A stretch of 64,000 nucleotides of DNA from DAIDKA01 sp963708865 (GTDB lineage: Bacteria; Pseudomonadota; Gammaproteobacteria; Steroidobacterales; Steroidobacteraceae). Position numbers and translations under genes: made by a program. The notes under the pieces are model-generated. The model searched no databases, was not told the origin of the DNA, and saw nothing but the letters and a program-made list of their open reading frames with translations. This document shows positions 45,714 to 54,427 of this stretch, in pieces. The stretch is taken from the NCBI GenBank assembly GCA_963708865.1, contig CAVPUC010000008.1:558001-622000 (forward strand), in the 5' to 3' direction. The first letter of the stretch is position 1; each line of letters starts with the position of its first letter.

Positions 45714-45983
45714 CTAGCGCCGTGCGGCGAAGGTGGCGCGAAGGCGCCGGGCGCGGTCCAGGTGAATGACGTTCCCGCCGCGTGGCGCGCACCGCGCCCG
45801 CCGGTCCGGCGGTTTCCGGGATGCTTCGCGGGATACGGCGGCGCTCTGCGACGCCACCATTTCATCGATCAGCGCGATCACATGCTGTGAACGACGCGTG
45901 GTCCAAGGCAGCTCCTGCAGAGCATCCACCTTGCCTTGTGCCCACTCCCGAATCCTGGCGAGTTGATCGTCCATGAGTGCCAT
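45714..45983 (-). CDS. Small hypothetical protein
   Basis: An 89-residue frame with ATG at 45983 and a second ATG at 45974. The first half (MDDQLARIREWAQGKVDALQ, then QHVIALIDEMVASQ) appears helical and acidic; the second half is basic and probably disordered. No ribosome binding site is obvious and no family is recognised. It is retained because residue usage in the first half is protein-like and no overlapping gene explains it. Confidence 0.45.
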   Translation of the reverse strand: MALMDDQLARIREWAQGKVDALQELPWTTRRSQHVIALIDEMVASQSAAVSREASRKPPDRRARCAPRGGNVIHLDRARRLRATFAARR

Positions 45984-46061
45984 GAATTATCGGCACAACC
46001 ATGAGCAACTTTAGGCCGCCGTCGAGCCTGATGTCGTGCAGGAACATTCCTACCGCGGCGC

Positions 46062-47087
46062 TCAGCCGCTGTATTCACGGCGCAGAATTCTCGCGCCGGC
46101 CACCAAGGCCTGCATTTTGCCGAACGCAACAGCGTGCGGCAGGTATTTCATGCCGCAATCGGGCGCGACAATGACTTTGTCCGCGGGCATGTGCTCAAGC
46201 GCTCGCCGGATACGCGTGGCGACCGTCTCGGCGGTCTCGACCGTCATGTCGGACAGATCGATGGCGCCGACCATGATGTATTTTCCCGGCAGGGTCTTAA
46301 GTACCGCGGTGTCCAGCTTCGACTGCGCGGTCTCGATGGAGATCTGCGTACAGCGGCACTCGGCCAGCTCCGAGAGGAACGAATAGCCCGTAGGCCGCGC
46401 ATGAATGATCGCGGCGTACCCGAAACAGATATGAACGGTGGTGGTCCCGGTCACGCCCTCGAGGGCGCGATTCAGTGCCTTGAGCCCGTACTGGCGCGCC
46501 TTCTCCGGTCGGGCCTGCAGATACGGCTCGTCGATCTGAACCACATCGGCGCCGGCGGCGAACAGATCCTTGATCTCCTCGTTCACCGCGGCGGCGTAGT
46601 CCATCGCCGCGTCCGCCTCATCGGCGTAAAAATCGTTCTGGGCCTGCTGCGTCATGGTGAAGGGTCCGGGCACCGTGATCTTCACGCGCCGGTTGGTGTG
46701 ACGCATCAGGAATTTCAGATCCTCGACCTGCACCGAATGCCTGCGGCGGATCTTGCCGATAATGCGTGGCACCGGATTGGGATGCCCGGAGCGATCGAGC
46801 GCGGTACCCGGATTCTCCAGGTCGACGCCCTCGAGCGCCGTCGCAAACCGGTTCGAATAGCTCTCTCTGCGGATCTCGCCATCGGAGATGATGTCGATAC
46901 CCGCCTGCTCCTGGGCGCGGATCGCCAGGATCGTGGCATCGTCCTGCGCCTGGCTCAGAAACTCGGCGGGTACGCGCCATAAGGACTGCATTCTGACCCG
47001 AGGCGGAAAGCGCCCGGCGAGATTGGCACGGTCGATCAGCCACTCGGGCTGCGGATAGCTTCCTACCAGCGTTGTCGGAAAGAGCAT
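46062..47087 (-). CDS. MetE-like cobalamin-independent methionine synthase domain protein
   Basis: A 341-residue protein matching the C-terminal catalytic barrel of MetE, without the N-terminal half. Start PTTLVGSYPQPEWL, IDEPYL, VHICFGY and the late APDCGMKYLP (zinc-binding cysteine) are visible. Short forms of this family transfer methyl groups from methyl-cobalamin proteins or other donors to homocysteine, or act on epoxyalkanes. It diverges from a DUF2130 gene across a spacer holding an 18-base palindrome. Confidence 0.8.
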   Translation of the reverse strand: MLFPTTLVGSYPQPEWLIDRANLAGRFPPRVRMQSLWRVPAEFLSQAQDDATILAIRAQEQAGIDIISDGEIRRESYSNRFATALEGVDLENPGTALDRSGHPNPVPRIIGKIRRRHSVQVEDLKFLMRHTNRRVKITVPGPFTMTQQAQNDFYADEADAAMDYAAAVNEEIKDLFAAGADVVQIDEPYLQARPEKARQYGLKALNRALEGVTGTTTVHICFGYAAIIHARPTGYSFLSELAECRCTQISIETAQSKLDTAVLKTLPGKYIMVGAIDLSDMTVETAETVATRIRRALEHMPADKVIVAPDCGMKYLPHAVAFGKMQALVAGARILRREYSG

Positions 47088-47145
47088 GTGGAATCCCCTC
47101 GGTAATCGCGCCCGTAGTGTACCGCACCGTGATGTTGGCTATGCT

Positions 47146-47163
47146 TAACCGCCCGGGCGGTTA
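47146..47163. promoter_or_regulatory. 18-base perfect palindrome between divergent genes
   Basis: TAACCGCCCGGGCGGTTA reads identically on both strands. It lies between the divergent MetE-like and DUF2130 genes, directly after a possible -10 TATGCT (47140-47145) for the rightward gene. There is no T-tract on either side, so operator use is more likely than termination. Confidence 0.5.
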
Positions 47164-47217
47164 CCATTCCGCAATGCGCCATCAGCGCTTCCCCACGATT
47201 TCAGGAGCCCTAAAGGC

Positions 47218-48438
47218 ATGACCGCCGATTCGCTGCTTCTCGTGCCCGCCACGCGGGTGACCTGTCCGGCCTGCGCGCAGGAGTTTTCGCTGGAGCAGGG
47301 CTTCGCCAAGCAGGCGCTGGAATCCGTGGCGGCGGCCAGTGCCAACGCCCTGGCGGCACTGAAGGATCAGGAACGCAGTGCCGTCGACAAGCGGGCGCAG
47401 CAGCTTGCGGCGGAGCAGTCCAAGGCGGCCCAGCGCCAGGTCGATGAGCTGCAGCGGCTGCTCAAGGTGCAGGCCGATGCGCACGACAAGCAGCTGGCGC
47501 AGAGCCAGGCGCAGCTGAAATCATTGCGCGACGAGCAGCTGGCCCTGCGGGAGGAGCGGCAGAAGCTCAAGGACGAAAAGGACGCACTCGCGTTGGATGT
47601 GCGCAAGCAGGTCGACGCGAAGCTCGCCGAACGGGTCTCGCTGGCGCGAACCCAGGAGCAGGAACAGGCGCGCCTGGACAAGGCGGAGCTGCAGAAAAAA
47701 CTCGACGACGCCATGGCGCAGATGGCGGCCATGCAGCGCAAGATGGTGCAGGGCTCCCAGCAACTGCAGGGCGAAGTGCTGGAGCTCGCCATCGAGGAGG
47801 CGCTGCAGCGCGCTTTTCCACTGGATGTCATCGAAGAGGTCAAGAAGGGCGCGCGCGGCGGCGACATCATTCAACGCGTGACCTCGCGCTCGGGTCAGGC
47901 CGCAGGTGTCGTGCTGTGGGAATCCAAACGCGCCAGGGACTGGAGCCCGGCATGGATCTCCAAGCTCAAGGAGGACATGCGCGGCTGCGGCGCCGACATC
48001 GGCATTCTCGTCAGCATGACGGCGGCTATCCCGAAGGAGTGGACCGACGGACAGCTGTTCGGCCTCCACGATGACATCTGGGTGACGACCTGGTCCGCGG
48101 CGGTGCAACTGGCCCAGGTGCTGCGCTCCGGGCTCCTGGACGTGCACAAGCAGCGCCTGATCTCGGCCGGCAAGGGCGAGAAGATGGAAGCGGTCTACGA
48201 CTATCTGACCTCGCCGCAGTTCGCGCAGAAGCTCAAGGCCGTCTACGGCGCCTTTCAGAAAATGCGCGAAGAGCTGGAAGCGGAGCGCTCGGTCACCATG
48301 CAGCGCTGGGCGCGACGCGAGAAGCAGCTGCAAAGCGGTGTGGCTGAGCTGCTCGGTGTGGCCGGTGATATCCAAGGACTCGCCCAGCAGGAACTGCCGG
48401 CACTGGAACTGGAACCGCCGCCGGGCACCGTCTCCTAA
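47218..48438 (+). CDS. DUF2130 coiled-coil protein
   Basis: A 406-residue protein. The N-terminus has a zinc-ribbon half (VTCPACAQEFSL), residues about 40-190 form a long charged coiled coil, and the C-terminal half carries the DUF2130 domain with VIEEVKKGARGGDIIQRV and VVLWESKRARDWSPAWISKL, a pattern that resembles a restriction-endonuclease-like core (D...ExK). The role is unknown, but nuclease activity is possible. AGGAG and AAAGG precede the ATG. It ends in a four-base convergent overlap with the second transglutaminase gene. Confidence 0.8.
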   Translation: MTADSLLLVPATRVTCPACAQEFSLEQGFAKQALESVAAASANALAALKDQERSAVDKRAQQLAAEQSKAAQRQVDELQRLLKVQADAHDKQLAQSQAQLKSLRDEQLALREERQKLKDEKDALALDVRKQVDAKLAERVSLARTQEQEQARLDKAELQKKLDDAMAQMAAMQRKMVQGSQQLQGEVLELAIEEALQRAFPLDVIEEVKKGARGGDIIQRVTSRSGQAAGVVLWESKRARDWSPAWISKLKEDMRGCGADIGILVSMTAAIPKEWTDGQLFGLHDDIWVTTWSAAVQLAQVLRSGLLDVHKQRLISAGKGEKMEAVYDYLTSPQFAQKLKAVYGAFQKMREELEAERSVTMQRWARREKQLQSGVAELLGVAGDIQGLAQQELPALELEPPPGTVS

Positions 48439-49256
48439 GCGCCCGCGCGATCCTTGATCTCATCGGTCCAGACCTTGAAGCTCGCCAGGGTATTGGGACC
48501 GAAGGTCATGCTCAGCGCCACATCCGCAGCGTCGCGCCCCTGCGCAATCAGGACCCGTCCGATGCGCCGCTTATTGTTGCGCGGGTCAAAGACATACCAG
48601 CGCCCGCCCAGATAGGCCTCCATCCAGCCGGAAAAATCCATGGGCGCCGCGGTCAGCGGGACATCGATGTCCCCGAGATAGCCGGTGCAATAGCGGGCCG
48701 GGATATTCAGGCAGCGGCATAAAGTGATCCCCAGGTGCGCAAAATCCCGGCATACACCCTGGCGCTCCGCAAACGCCTGCGATGCCGTCTTGGACGGCCG
48801 CGCATACTCGTAGCCGAACTTCACGTGCTGGTGAACGAAATCGGATATCGCCTGCACGCGAGCCCAGCCCGGTGCGCTGTTGCCGAACTGCTGCCACGCA
48901 AAGTCGGCGAGCAGATCGGTATCGCAATAGCGGCTGCCGAGCAGATAGACGAGCGTCTCCTCCGGCAGCAATTCAACCGGACTCTGCCACGCATCGAGCG
49001 CAACCGGATCGGGCAGGCCGGAATCCCGGATCAGCGCATCGGCGGTCAATCGGATGGACCCGGCGGGCGCGACTATCCGCGTACACCAGTTGCCGAAGCC
49101 GTCCCGATACATGGACATCGGCACTGCCGGATCGGTATGCAGCACATCCGGACTGTGCAGATCGGATGCGCGCGAATAATGCACGTTCAGGTTCAGGATC
49201 ATTGGCGTCGGCTGGACGCATTCGTACACCAGTTCATATCCGATTCGTAGCTGCAT
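48435..49256 (-). CDS. Transglutaminase-like cysteine protease family protein (copy 2)
   Basis: A 273-residue paralogue of the protein at 43.3-44.2 kb. It has the same start (MQLRIGYELVYECVQPTPMI), catalytic Cys in RQGVCRDFAHLG, His/Asp in GGRWYVFDPRNN and end (FKVWTDEIKDR); in this copy the residue before the aspartate segment is YVF in place of HIF, so the active-site histidine must come from elsewhere or be altered. The ATG at 49256 is chosen by alignment with copy 1. Confidence 0.8.
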   Translation of the reverse strand: MQLRIGYELVYECVQPTPMILNLNVHYSRASDLHSPDVLHTDPAVPMSMYRDGFGNWCTRIVAPAGSIRLTADALIRDSGLPDPVALDAWQSPVELLPEETLVYLLGSRYCDTDLLADFAWQQFGNSAPGWARVQAISDFVHQHVKFGYEYARPSKTASQAFAERQGVCRDFAHLGITLCRCLNIPARYCTGYLGDIDVPLTAAPMDFSGWMEAYLGGRWYVFDPRNNKRRIGRVLIAQGRDAADVALSMTFGPNTLASFKVWTDEIKDRAGA

Positions 49257-49348
49257 GATGCTGAGATTACCGTGTCGCGACCCGCGCTGCTCTAGAATGC
49301 AATGGCGGCGCAACAGGTGAATTTTTCAACGCCAGGACGTGTAACCCG

Positions 49349-49927
49349 ATGAATACCAGCCGGATCGAGGCCTTCAGCGATGGGGTGATCGCCATCATCA
49401 TCACCATCATGGTGCTGGAGCTGAAGGTGCCCCACGGCGCCGATCTGGCCGCTCTGGTGCCCCTGATCCCGAAGTTCATGAGCTACGTGCTGAGCTTCCT
49501 TTACGTCGGCATCTATTGGAACAACCATCACCACATGCTGCACACGACGCGGCAGGTCACCGGATCCATCCTGTGGGCCAACCTGAATCTGCTGTTCTGG
49601 CTGTCGATGTTTCCGATCGTGACGGACTGGGTGGGCGAGAACCCCGCTGCCAGTGTGCCGACGGCCTGCTACGGGATGGTCCTGATGTTGGCCGCCGTTT
49701 CCTATTGGCTGCTGCAGCGGATGATCATCTCCATGCAGGGGTCGCAGTCGTTGCTCAAGCGTGCCGTGGGGCACGATTGGAAGGGCAAGGTTTCCCCGGC
49801 GCTGTACGCGTTGGGGATCGGGCTCGCGTTCTGGTCGCCGCGCAGTTCACAGGCGCTCTATCTGTTGGTGGCGCTGCTGTGGGTCATTCCCGATCGGCGC
49901 ATCGAAAACGTGCTGGTGAAGGGCTGA
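49349..49927 (+). CDS. TMEM175/DUF1211 family potassium channel
   Basis: A 192-residue membrane protein with six helices. The N-terminal R-x-x-x-FSD motif of the TMEM175 family appears as RIEAFSDGVIAIIITIMVLE, followed by the histidine-rich IYWNNHHHMLH loop. Prokaryotic members form potassium-selective leak channels. It is a single gene; the next gene is convergent. Confidence 0.85.
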   Translation: MNTSRIEAFSDGVIAIIITIMVLELKVPHGADLAALVPLIPKFMSYVLSFLYVGIYWNNHHHMLHTTRQVTGSILWANLNLLFWLSMFPIVTDWVGENPAASVPTACYGMVLMLAAVSYWLLQRMIISMQGSQSLLKRAVGHDWKGKVSPALYALGIGLAFWSPRSSQALYLLVALLWVIPDRRIENVLVKG

Positions 49928-49951
49928 CGTGAGGAGCTGAGCTGCGCCTTG

Positions 49952-50863
49952 TCAGGCGCCCAATTTGGCGCGGTTTTGCTCCAGGAAGGTCTTGATGGAG
50001 GTAGCGGGCCGACCGGTGAGGTTTGCCACCGCGGTGCTGGTCACGGCGAGCGCCGGTCCGGCAAAGCCGCGGGTGGCCGGTGCACCCGGCTCTGCAGGAA
50101 TCAGCGCGATCGTCTTGCCGGTCGCGGCCATCGCTGCCGCAGCGATGTCGCGGACGCCGATCAGGGCGGGCCCGGTGATGTCGTAGATCTTGTTGTCATG
50201 GCCGGCGGTGGCCAGCACGGCCGCTGCCGCCGCGGCGCAGTCGCCGCGGGTGACATAACCCACCAGTACTTCCGTCGGCGGAACGGTGGTCTTTCCGTCG
50301 GCCACCATCTTGATGGCCTGCGGCAGCAGGATCTCCATATAGAGAGAGTTGCGCAGGAAGGTGTAGGCGACGCCGCTCTTGCGCAGCAGGTCCTCGGTGG
50401 CGATGTGGTCCACCGCGATGCCCTGATTGTCGCCCTTGCTGATTCCCAGCCACGACGTGTAGGCGATCTGCTTGACGCCTGCGCCGACGGCCGCATCGAT
50501 GGCGTGGCCATGGGCGGCCGGTCGCGGACCGGCGCCGGTGCCGATGCTGATCAGGAGCATGCGCGTGCCTCCGGCAAAGGCGGCGGCCAGGGATTCGGGT
50601 TTTGCAAAGTCCCCAAAGCGGGTGACGGCCCCGAGCTTTGCGTATTGCGCAAGCGTCTCCGGCGTGCGGCTCACCAGGATCAGATTCTTCGCCGGCACGC
50701 CCAGGGCCAGCAGGTCTTTCACCGCCTCGCCCCCCAGCTGCCCCGCGGCGCCGGAGATGATGATGCGGTCATTCCCCGCAGCGACGCCTGCAGTTGCGGC
50801 GCTACCTAGCAGCACACCGGCCGCTGCCATTTCCAATACCTCGCGCCGTGTCAGCCGGTCCAT
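49952..50863 (-). CDS. NmrA-like NAD(P)-binding protein with Tat-type leader
   Basis: A 303-residue protein whose Rossmann motif (IIISGAAGQLGGEAVKDLL) and PRPAAHGHAIDAAVGAGVKQ resemble the NmrA/QorB quinone-reductase branch of atypical short-chain dehydrogenases. Ahead of it is an unusual leader, LTRREVLEMAAAGVLLGSAA, with a twin-arginine motif and hydrophobic stretch, implying export. Exported NAD(P)-binding folds are uncommon because pyridine nucleotides are scarce in the periplasm. Substrate unknown. Confidence 0.75.
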   Translation of the reverse strand: MDRLTRREVLEMAAAGVLLGSAATAGVAAGNDRIIISGAAGQLGGEAVKDLLALGVPAKNLILVSRTPETLAQYAKLGAVTRFGDFAKPESLAAAFAGGTRMLLISIGTGAGPRPAAHGHAIDAAVGAGVKQIAYTSWLGISKGDNQGIAVDHIATEDLLRKSGVAYTFLRNSLYMEILLPQAIKMVADGKTTVPPTEVLVGYVTRGDCAAAAAAVLATAGHDNKIYDITGPALIGVRDIAAAAMAATGKTIALIPAEPGAPATRGFAGPALAVTSTAVANLTGRPATSIKTFLEQNRAKLGA

Positions 50864-50949
50864 GTGCTATCCCCGAGTTGAATTCGGCTCGCCGAACTTC
50901 GCCATCCTCGCAGAACAATGCGCTGCGTAAAAGCCTATATGCTTCCCCC

Positions 50950-52947
50950 ATGACAGTAGCCCGGACTTTGCGCACCTGGTTTCGATTGCGTCGCCATCGA
51001 CGCCGACGACCCGCACCGGCCCGGGACGGGCTGCGCCGACTGACCGAGGCCTTTTGTGGCGCCGGCACTTTGGCCAGCCGATCGCGCCGCGCGGGACGCC
51101 TGTTCGCCTTCATCATGACGAAGGTCGGTGATCAGGAAGTGTCCCCGCGGCTCGCGCGCTGGCTGCAGCTCATGACGCTGGATCCGGTGCTCAACCAGCG
51201 TTTTCGTGAGGCGTGGCTGCAGTTGCTGCAGGAGATGCATGCGGTGCCGCTGTTTGCGGATGCCGGCCTTCCTGCTCAGCCGGGTCTGTTCGCGGAAGTG
51301 GGCCGCCGCGTCTTCTCGCGGCTCATGCCCAGCGCCCGCGCTGATGCCGATGCGGGGCTGCTATTCATCAGCATTTTCTCGACTCGACGCGCGGTAGAAC
51401 GCTTTGACGCCCTGTCGTCCGAGGACTTCGAGCAGTTGGCGAAGCTGCTGTGGCCGCCCCGTGAGGTCCATGCCACCCTGCCGCTGCAGCTGGATCTGCG
51501 TCAGGCGCTGCGGCTGCTCGCGGCGCGCATCGCCGGTCGGGGCGCCGCGACGGCGATTCGGGATCGTGGCACCCGCGATATCCATGCCTCCCCGTTCTAC
51601 CAGCTGCTGTTCGTCACCGAACAGTTTGTATCGATGGAACCGCCGCGGATCGAACCGCAGGCCTTCCGCCAGGCCATCGTGCGCTGTCGCGATGAGCTTG
51701 AGCAGGTGCACCTGCACATGGAGGATGCCGGGGTCAGTTCGGCGCTGGTCTATGACCTCTTGAGCATCGAGGCGGCCCTCGGGCGCATGGAACTGCTGGC
51801 GGCGGTGCTCGTCGCTGAGGATCGCGCCGCCCCGCGTGCCTTGCTGGATGCGCTGGTACGCGGACCGCTCGATGACACACGTCTGCTGCAGCTGTTCCGC
51901 CAGAATCTGACACTGCTTGCCAGAAAGACGGTCGAGCGCACCGGTCATGGCGGGGAACACTATGTGGCCCGTGACCGCAGTGGCTACTGGAATATGTGGC
52001 GCGCCGCCGTCGGCGGTGGCCTGGTCACCGTCATCACCGCGGCCATCAAGGCGCAACTGGTGGGCGCGCACCTGCCGCTGTTCGTCGAAGGCTTCCTCAT
52101 CGGCACCGACTACGCCGTCACCTTCGTGCTGCTGCAGATCTTTCATTTTGCATTGGCGACCAAGCAGCCCTCGATGACCGCCGCCGCCCTGGCCGGCATC
52201 ATCCGCCGCAACCGCGGCGAGGAGCGCTGGAACAAGATATCGGCGTACGCGGCGCAGATCACCCGCACCCAGCTCGCCGCGGCATTCGGCAATGTCATCG
52301 CCGTATGCATCGGCGGGATCGCCTTCCAGTACCTGTGGACCTGGCTGTTCAACGATCACTTCCTGTCCGCCGCCAATGCGGAACATGCCTACCAGAGCAT
52401 GAATCCGCTGACCTCAGGCACCGCGATCTTCGCGGCCTTCACCGGCGTGCTGCTGTGGGTCGGCGCGTTGGCCGGCGGCTGGGTCGAGAACTTCATCGTG
52501 TTCAACCGCATCACGCACGCGCTCGTGCAGCATCCGCTGAGTCATCGAGTAGGCGAGCGTCACATGGGTCGAATGGGCGCGTGGCTCGAGCGCAATGCGG
52601 CAGCCTGGAGCAACAGCATCGTGCTCGGCTACCTGCTGGGCCTGGCACCGGTGATCGCGCGATTCTTCGGCATTCCGCTCGACGTGCGCCATGTCACGCT
52701 GAGCACCGGCATGGTGGCGCTGGCGGCTGCCCAGTATGGGGTCGATGCCCTGCGTCACGGCTGGCTGTACTTCGCGCTGGCCGGCATTGCCGTCACCTTC
52801 GTGCTCAATCTCACCGTCAGCTTCACCATCGCATCGGTCGTGGCGCTGCGCGCCTACAGCGTACCGGCCCGGGAGCAGTTGCAGATACTGCGCTATATCG
52901 GCCGCGAGTTCCGGCAGTCGCCCATGCACTTCCTGTTCCCGAAATGA
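50950..52947 (+). CDS. Gcr-type (site-specific recombinase family) membrane protein
   Basis: A 665-residue protein of the family named site-specific recombinase after the Neisseria Gcr locus. It has a soluble N-terminal half and a C-terminal half with about six helices (from about residue 350). No tyrosine or serine recombinase active site is visible, so the family name should not be taken as function. ATG 50950 (MTVARTLRTWFRLRR) is preferred over longer in-frame starts that overlap the divergent NmrA-like gene. Confidence 0.75.
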   Translation: MTVARTLRTWFRLRRHRRRRPAPARDGLRRLTEAFCGAGTLASRSRRAGRLFAFIMTKVGDQEVSPRLARWLQLMTLDPVLNQRFREAWLQLLQEMHAVPLFADAGLPAQPGLFAEVGRRVFSRLMPSARADADAGLLFISIFSTRRAVERFDALSSEDFEQLAKLLWPPREVHATLPLQLDLRQALRLLAARIAGRGAATAIRDRGTRDIHASPFYQLLFVTEQFVSMEPPRIEPQAFRQAIVRCRDELEQVHLHMEDAGVSSALVYDLLSIEAALGRMELLAAVLVAEDRAAPRALLDALVRGPLDDTRLLQLFRQNLTLLARKTVERTGHGGEHYVARDRSGYWNMWRAAVGGGLVTVITAAIKAQLVGAHLPLFVEGFLIGTDYAVTFVLLQIFHFALATKQPSMTAAALAGIIRRNRGEERWNKISAYAAQITRTQLAAAFGNVIAVCIGGIAFQYLWTWLFNDHFLSAANAEHAYQSMNPLTSGTAIFAAFTGVLLWVGALAGGWVENFIVFNRITHALVQHPLSHRVGERHMGRMGAWLERNAAAWSNSIVLGYLLGLAPVIARFFGIPLDVRHVTLSTGMVALAAAQYGVDALRHGWLYFALAGIAVTFVLNLTVSFTIASVVALRAYSVPAREQLQILRYIGREFRQSPMHFLFPK

Positions 52948-52988
52948 GATATTCTCAAGTCGCAGACGAACACAATAAGGAGAGGGGC

Positions 52989-53768
52989 ATGATGCGTCGC
53001 ATGGTTTGCGCCGCGGTGGCGCTGTTCACCGCAGGAATCATCGCGTCCGGTGCGCTGCCGGCGATGGCCGAGGATGCCGCGGCGTACACGCTGCCGGCTG
53101 GTACGCCGGCGTATGTCCGCGCCGCGATCGAAGATCCCGCCCGCACCCCGGAGCAGCGCGCACGCGATGCCAACCGCAAGCCCGCCGAACTGCTGATGAT
53201 GTCGGGCATCCGCCCCGGCCACACCGTGGTGGAGTTCGCCTCGTTCGGCCAGTACTTCACGACGTTCCTCTCGGATATCGTCGGCCCGAAGGGCACGGTG
53301 TACATGTACGACCTGCCGTATACCGACAAGCGTGCGGGTGATGCCAGTCGTGCCTTCGTCGCGGCCCATCCCAATGCGCATTACCAGCTCGTCGACTACA
53401 ACACGCTGGAGCTGCCCCAGAACGTGGATGAGGTCTTCATCGTCCTGTACTACCACGATCTCTTCATCAACAAGATCGATACCGCGAACCTCAATAGCCG
53501 CATCTTCAAGGCGCTCAAGCCCGGCGGCACTTTGTTGATTGTCGATCACAATGCCGTCGCGGGCTCCGGCACGACCTTCACCAGCAAACTGCATCGCATC
53601 GACCCGGCGGTGATCCGCAAGGAAGTCACGGCGGCCGGCTTCAAGCTGGTCAAGGAGAGCAAGCTGCTCGCGCACCCGGACGATGATCACACCCAGATCG
53701 TGTTCGCGCCCGCGTTGCGCGGACTGACCGATCAGACGGTGTTCGTGTTCCGCAAGCCCAAGGGCTGA
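52989..53768 (+). CDS. Exported SAM-methyltransferase-like protein
   Basis: A 259-residue protein with a signal peptide (ending PAMAED) and a class I methyltransferase fold of the COG4798 type: GIRPGHTVVEFASFGQYFTT replaces the usual glycine-rich SAM loop, followed by LVDYNTLELPQNVDEVFIVL and LKPGGTLLIVDHNA. The AAGGAG six bases before ATG 52989 fixes the start. A SAM-binding fold outside the cytoplasm is odd, and the real substrate or cofactor is unknown. Confidence 0.75.
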   Translation: MMRRMVCAAVALFTAGIIASGALPAMAEDAAAYTLPAGTPAYVRAAIEDPARTPEQRARDANRKPAELLMMSGIRPGHTVVEFASFGQYFTTFLSDIVGPKGTVYMYDLPYTDKRAGDASRAFVAAHPNAHYQLVDYNTLELPQNVDEVFIVLYYHDLFINKIDTANLNSRIFKALKPGGTLLIVDHNAVAGSGTTFTSKLHRIDPAVIRKEVTAAGFKLVKESKLLAHPDDDHTQIVFAPALRGLTDQTVFVFRKPKG

Positions 53769-53782
53769 GCGGCGCGGCAGCG

Positions 53783-54427
53783 GTGCAGCAAGCGGGCATT
53801 GACGCCGGTGACTTCGGGGCTTGGCTCAGTCAGGCCCGTGAGGCGCTGCGGGGGTCGGCCGGAAGCCACGTGCCCTGCGGCGACTGCACCGGCTGCTGCA
53901 CCTCTTCTTATTCGATCGAGCTGCGCCCGACGGATGCGGCGGCGCTGGAGCGCATACCGGCAACGTCACTGTTTCGCTCGTTGGGCTCAGCGGCCGGCAA
54001 CTGGAGGGTGCGGCCGAATCAGGATGGCACCTGTCCGATGCTCCGCTGCGGCAACTGCACGATCTATGCACGGCGGCCGCAGACCTGCCTCGACTATGAC
54101 TGTCGCGTGTTCGCGGCCGCGGGCATTGACGCCGGCGGTGATGACAAGGCCGTGATCAACCGCCGGGTGCACGAGTGGCGTTTCCAGTTCGCCACGGAAG
54201 AGCAACGACAGGCACACCTCGCCATCCAGGCCGCGGCGAGCTTTGTCCGCGCCGAGCGGGCGCATTTTCCGCCCGGCTACGCCCCGCTCAATGCGCTTGG
54301 CATTGCAGCCCTGGCGCTGCGGGTATATCCGGTGTTCATGCCTCCGGGGCCGCCGAGTCGCGCGGCGGACACCGCCCGTGCGGTGGTCGCGGCGAGCGCA
54401 GCATTCGAGCGGGGAGCCTGCGCATGA
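53783..54427 (+). CDS. YkgJ family cysteine cluster protein
   Basis: A 214-residue protein with the CxxCxxCC cluster GDCTGCCTSS and later cysteines in CPMLRCGNCTIYARRPQTC, the pattern of YkgJ/Fe-S or zinc cluster proteins of unknown function. Start GTG 53783 lies 14 bases after the methyltransferase-like gene, and its stop overlaps the GFA gene by four bases. Confidence 0.8.
   Translation: MQQAGIDAGDFGAWLSQAREALRGSAGSHVPCGDCTGCCTSSYSIELRPTDAAALERIPATSLFRSLGSAAGNWRVRPNQDGTCPMLRCGNCTIYARRPQTCLDYDCRVFAAAGIDAGGDDKAVINRRVHEWRFQFATEEQRQAHLAIQAAASFVRAERAHFPPGYAPLNALGIAALALRVYPVFMPPGPPSRAADTARAVVAASAAFERGACA

Noticed and set aside
46980..47217. SAM or cobalamin riboswitch ahead of the MetE-like gene
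   Set aside because: The leader is only about 130 bases, shared with a divergent gene, and no riboswitch core motif was seen.
50950..52947. Integrase or mobile element based on the site-specific recombinase family name
   Set aside because: No tyrosine or serine recombinase catalytic motif, and the second half is a multi-helix membrane region. No attachment sites or cargo are seen.
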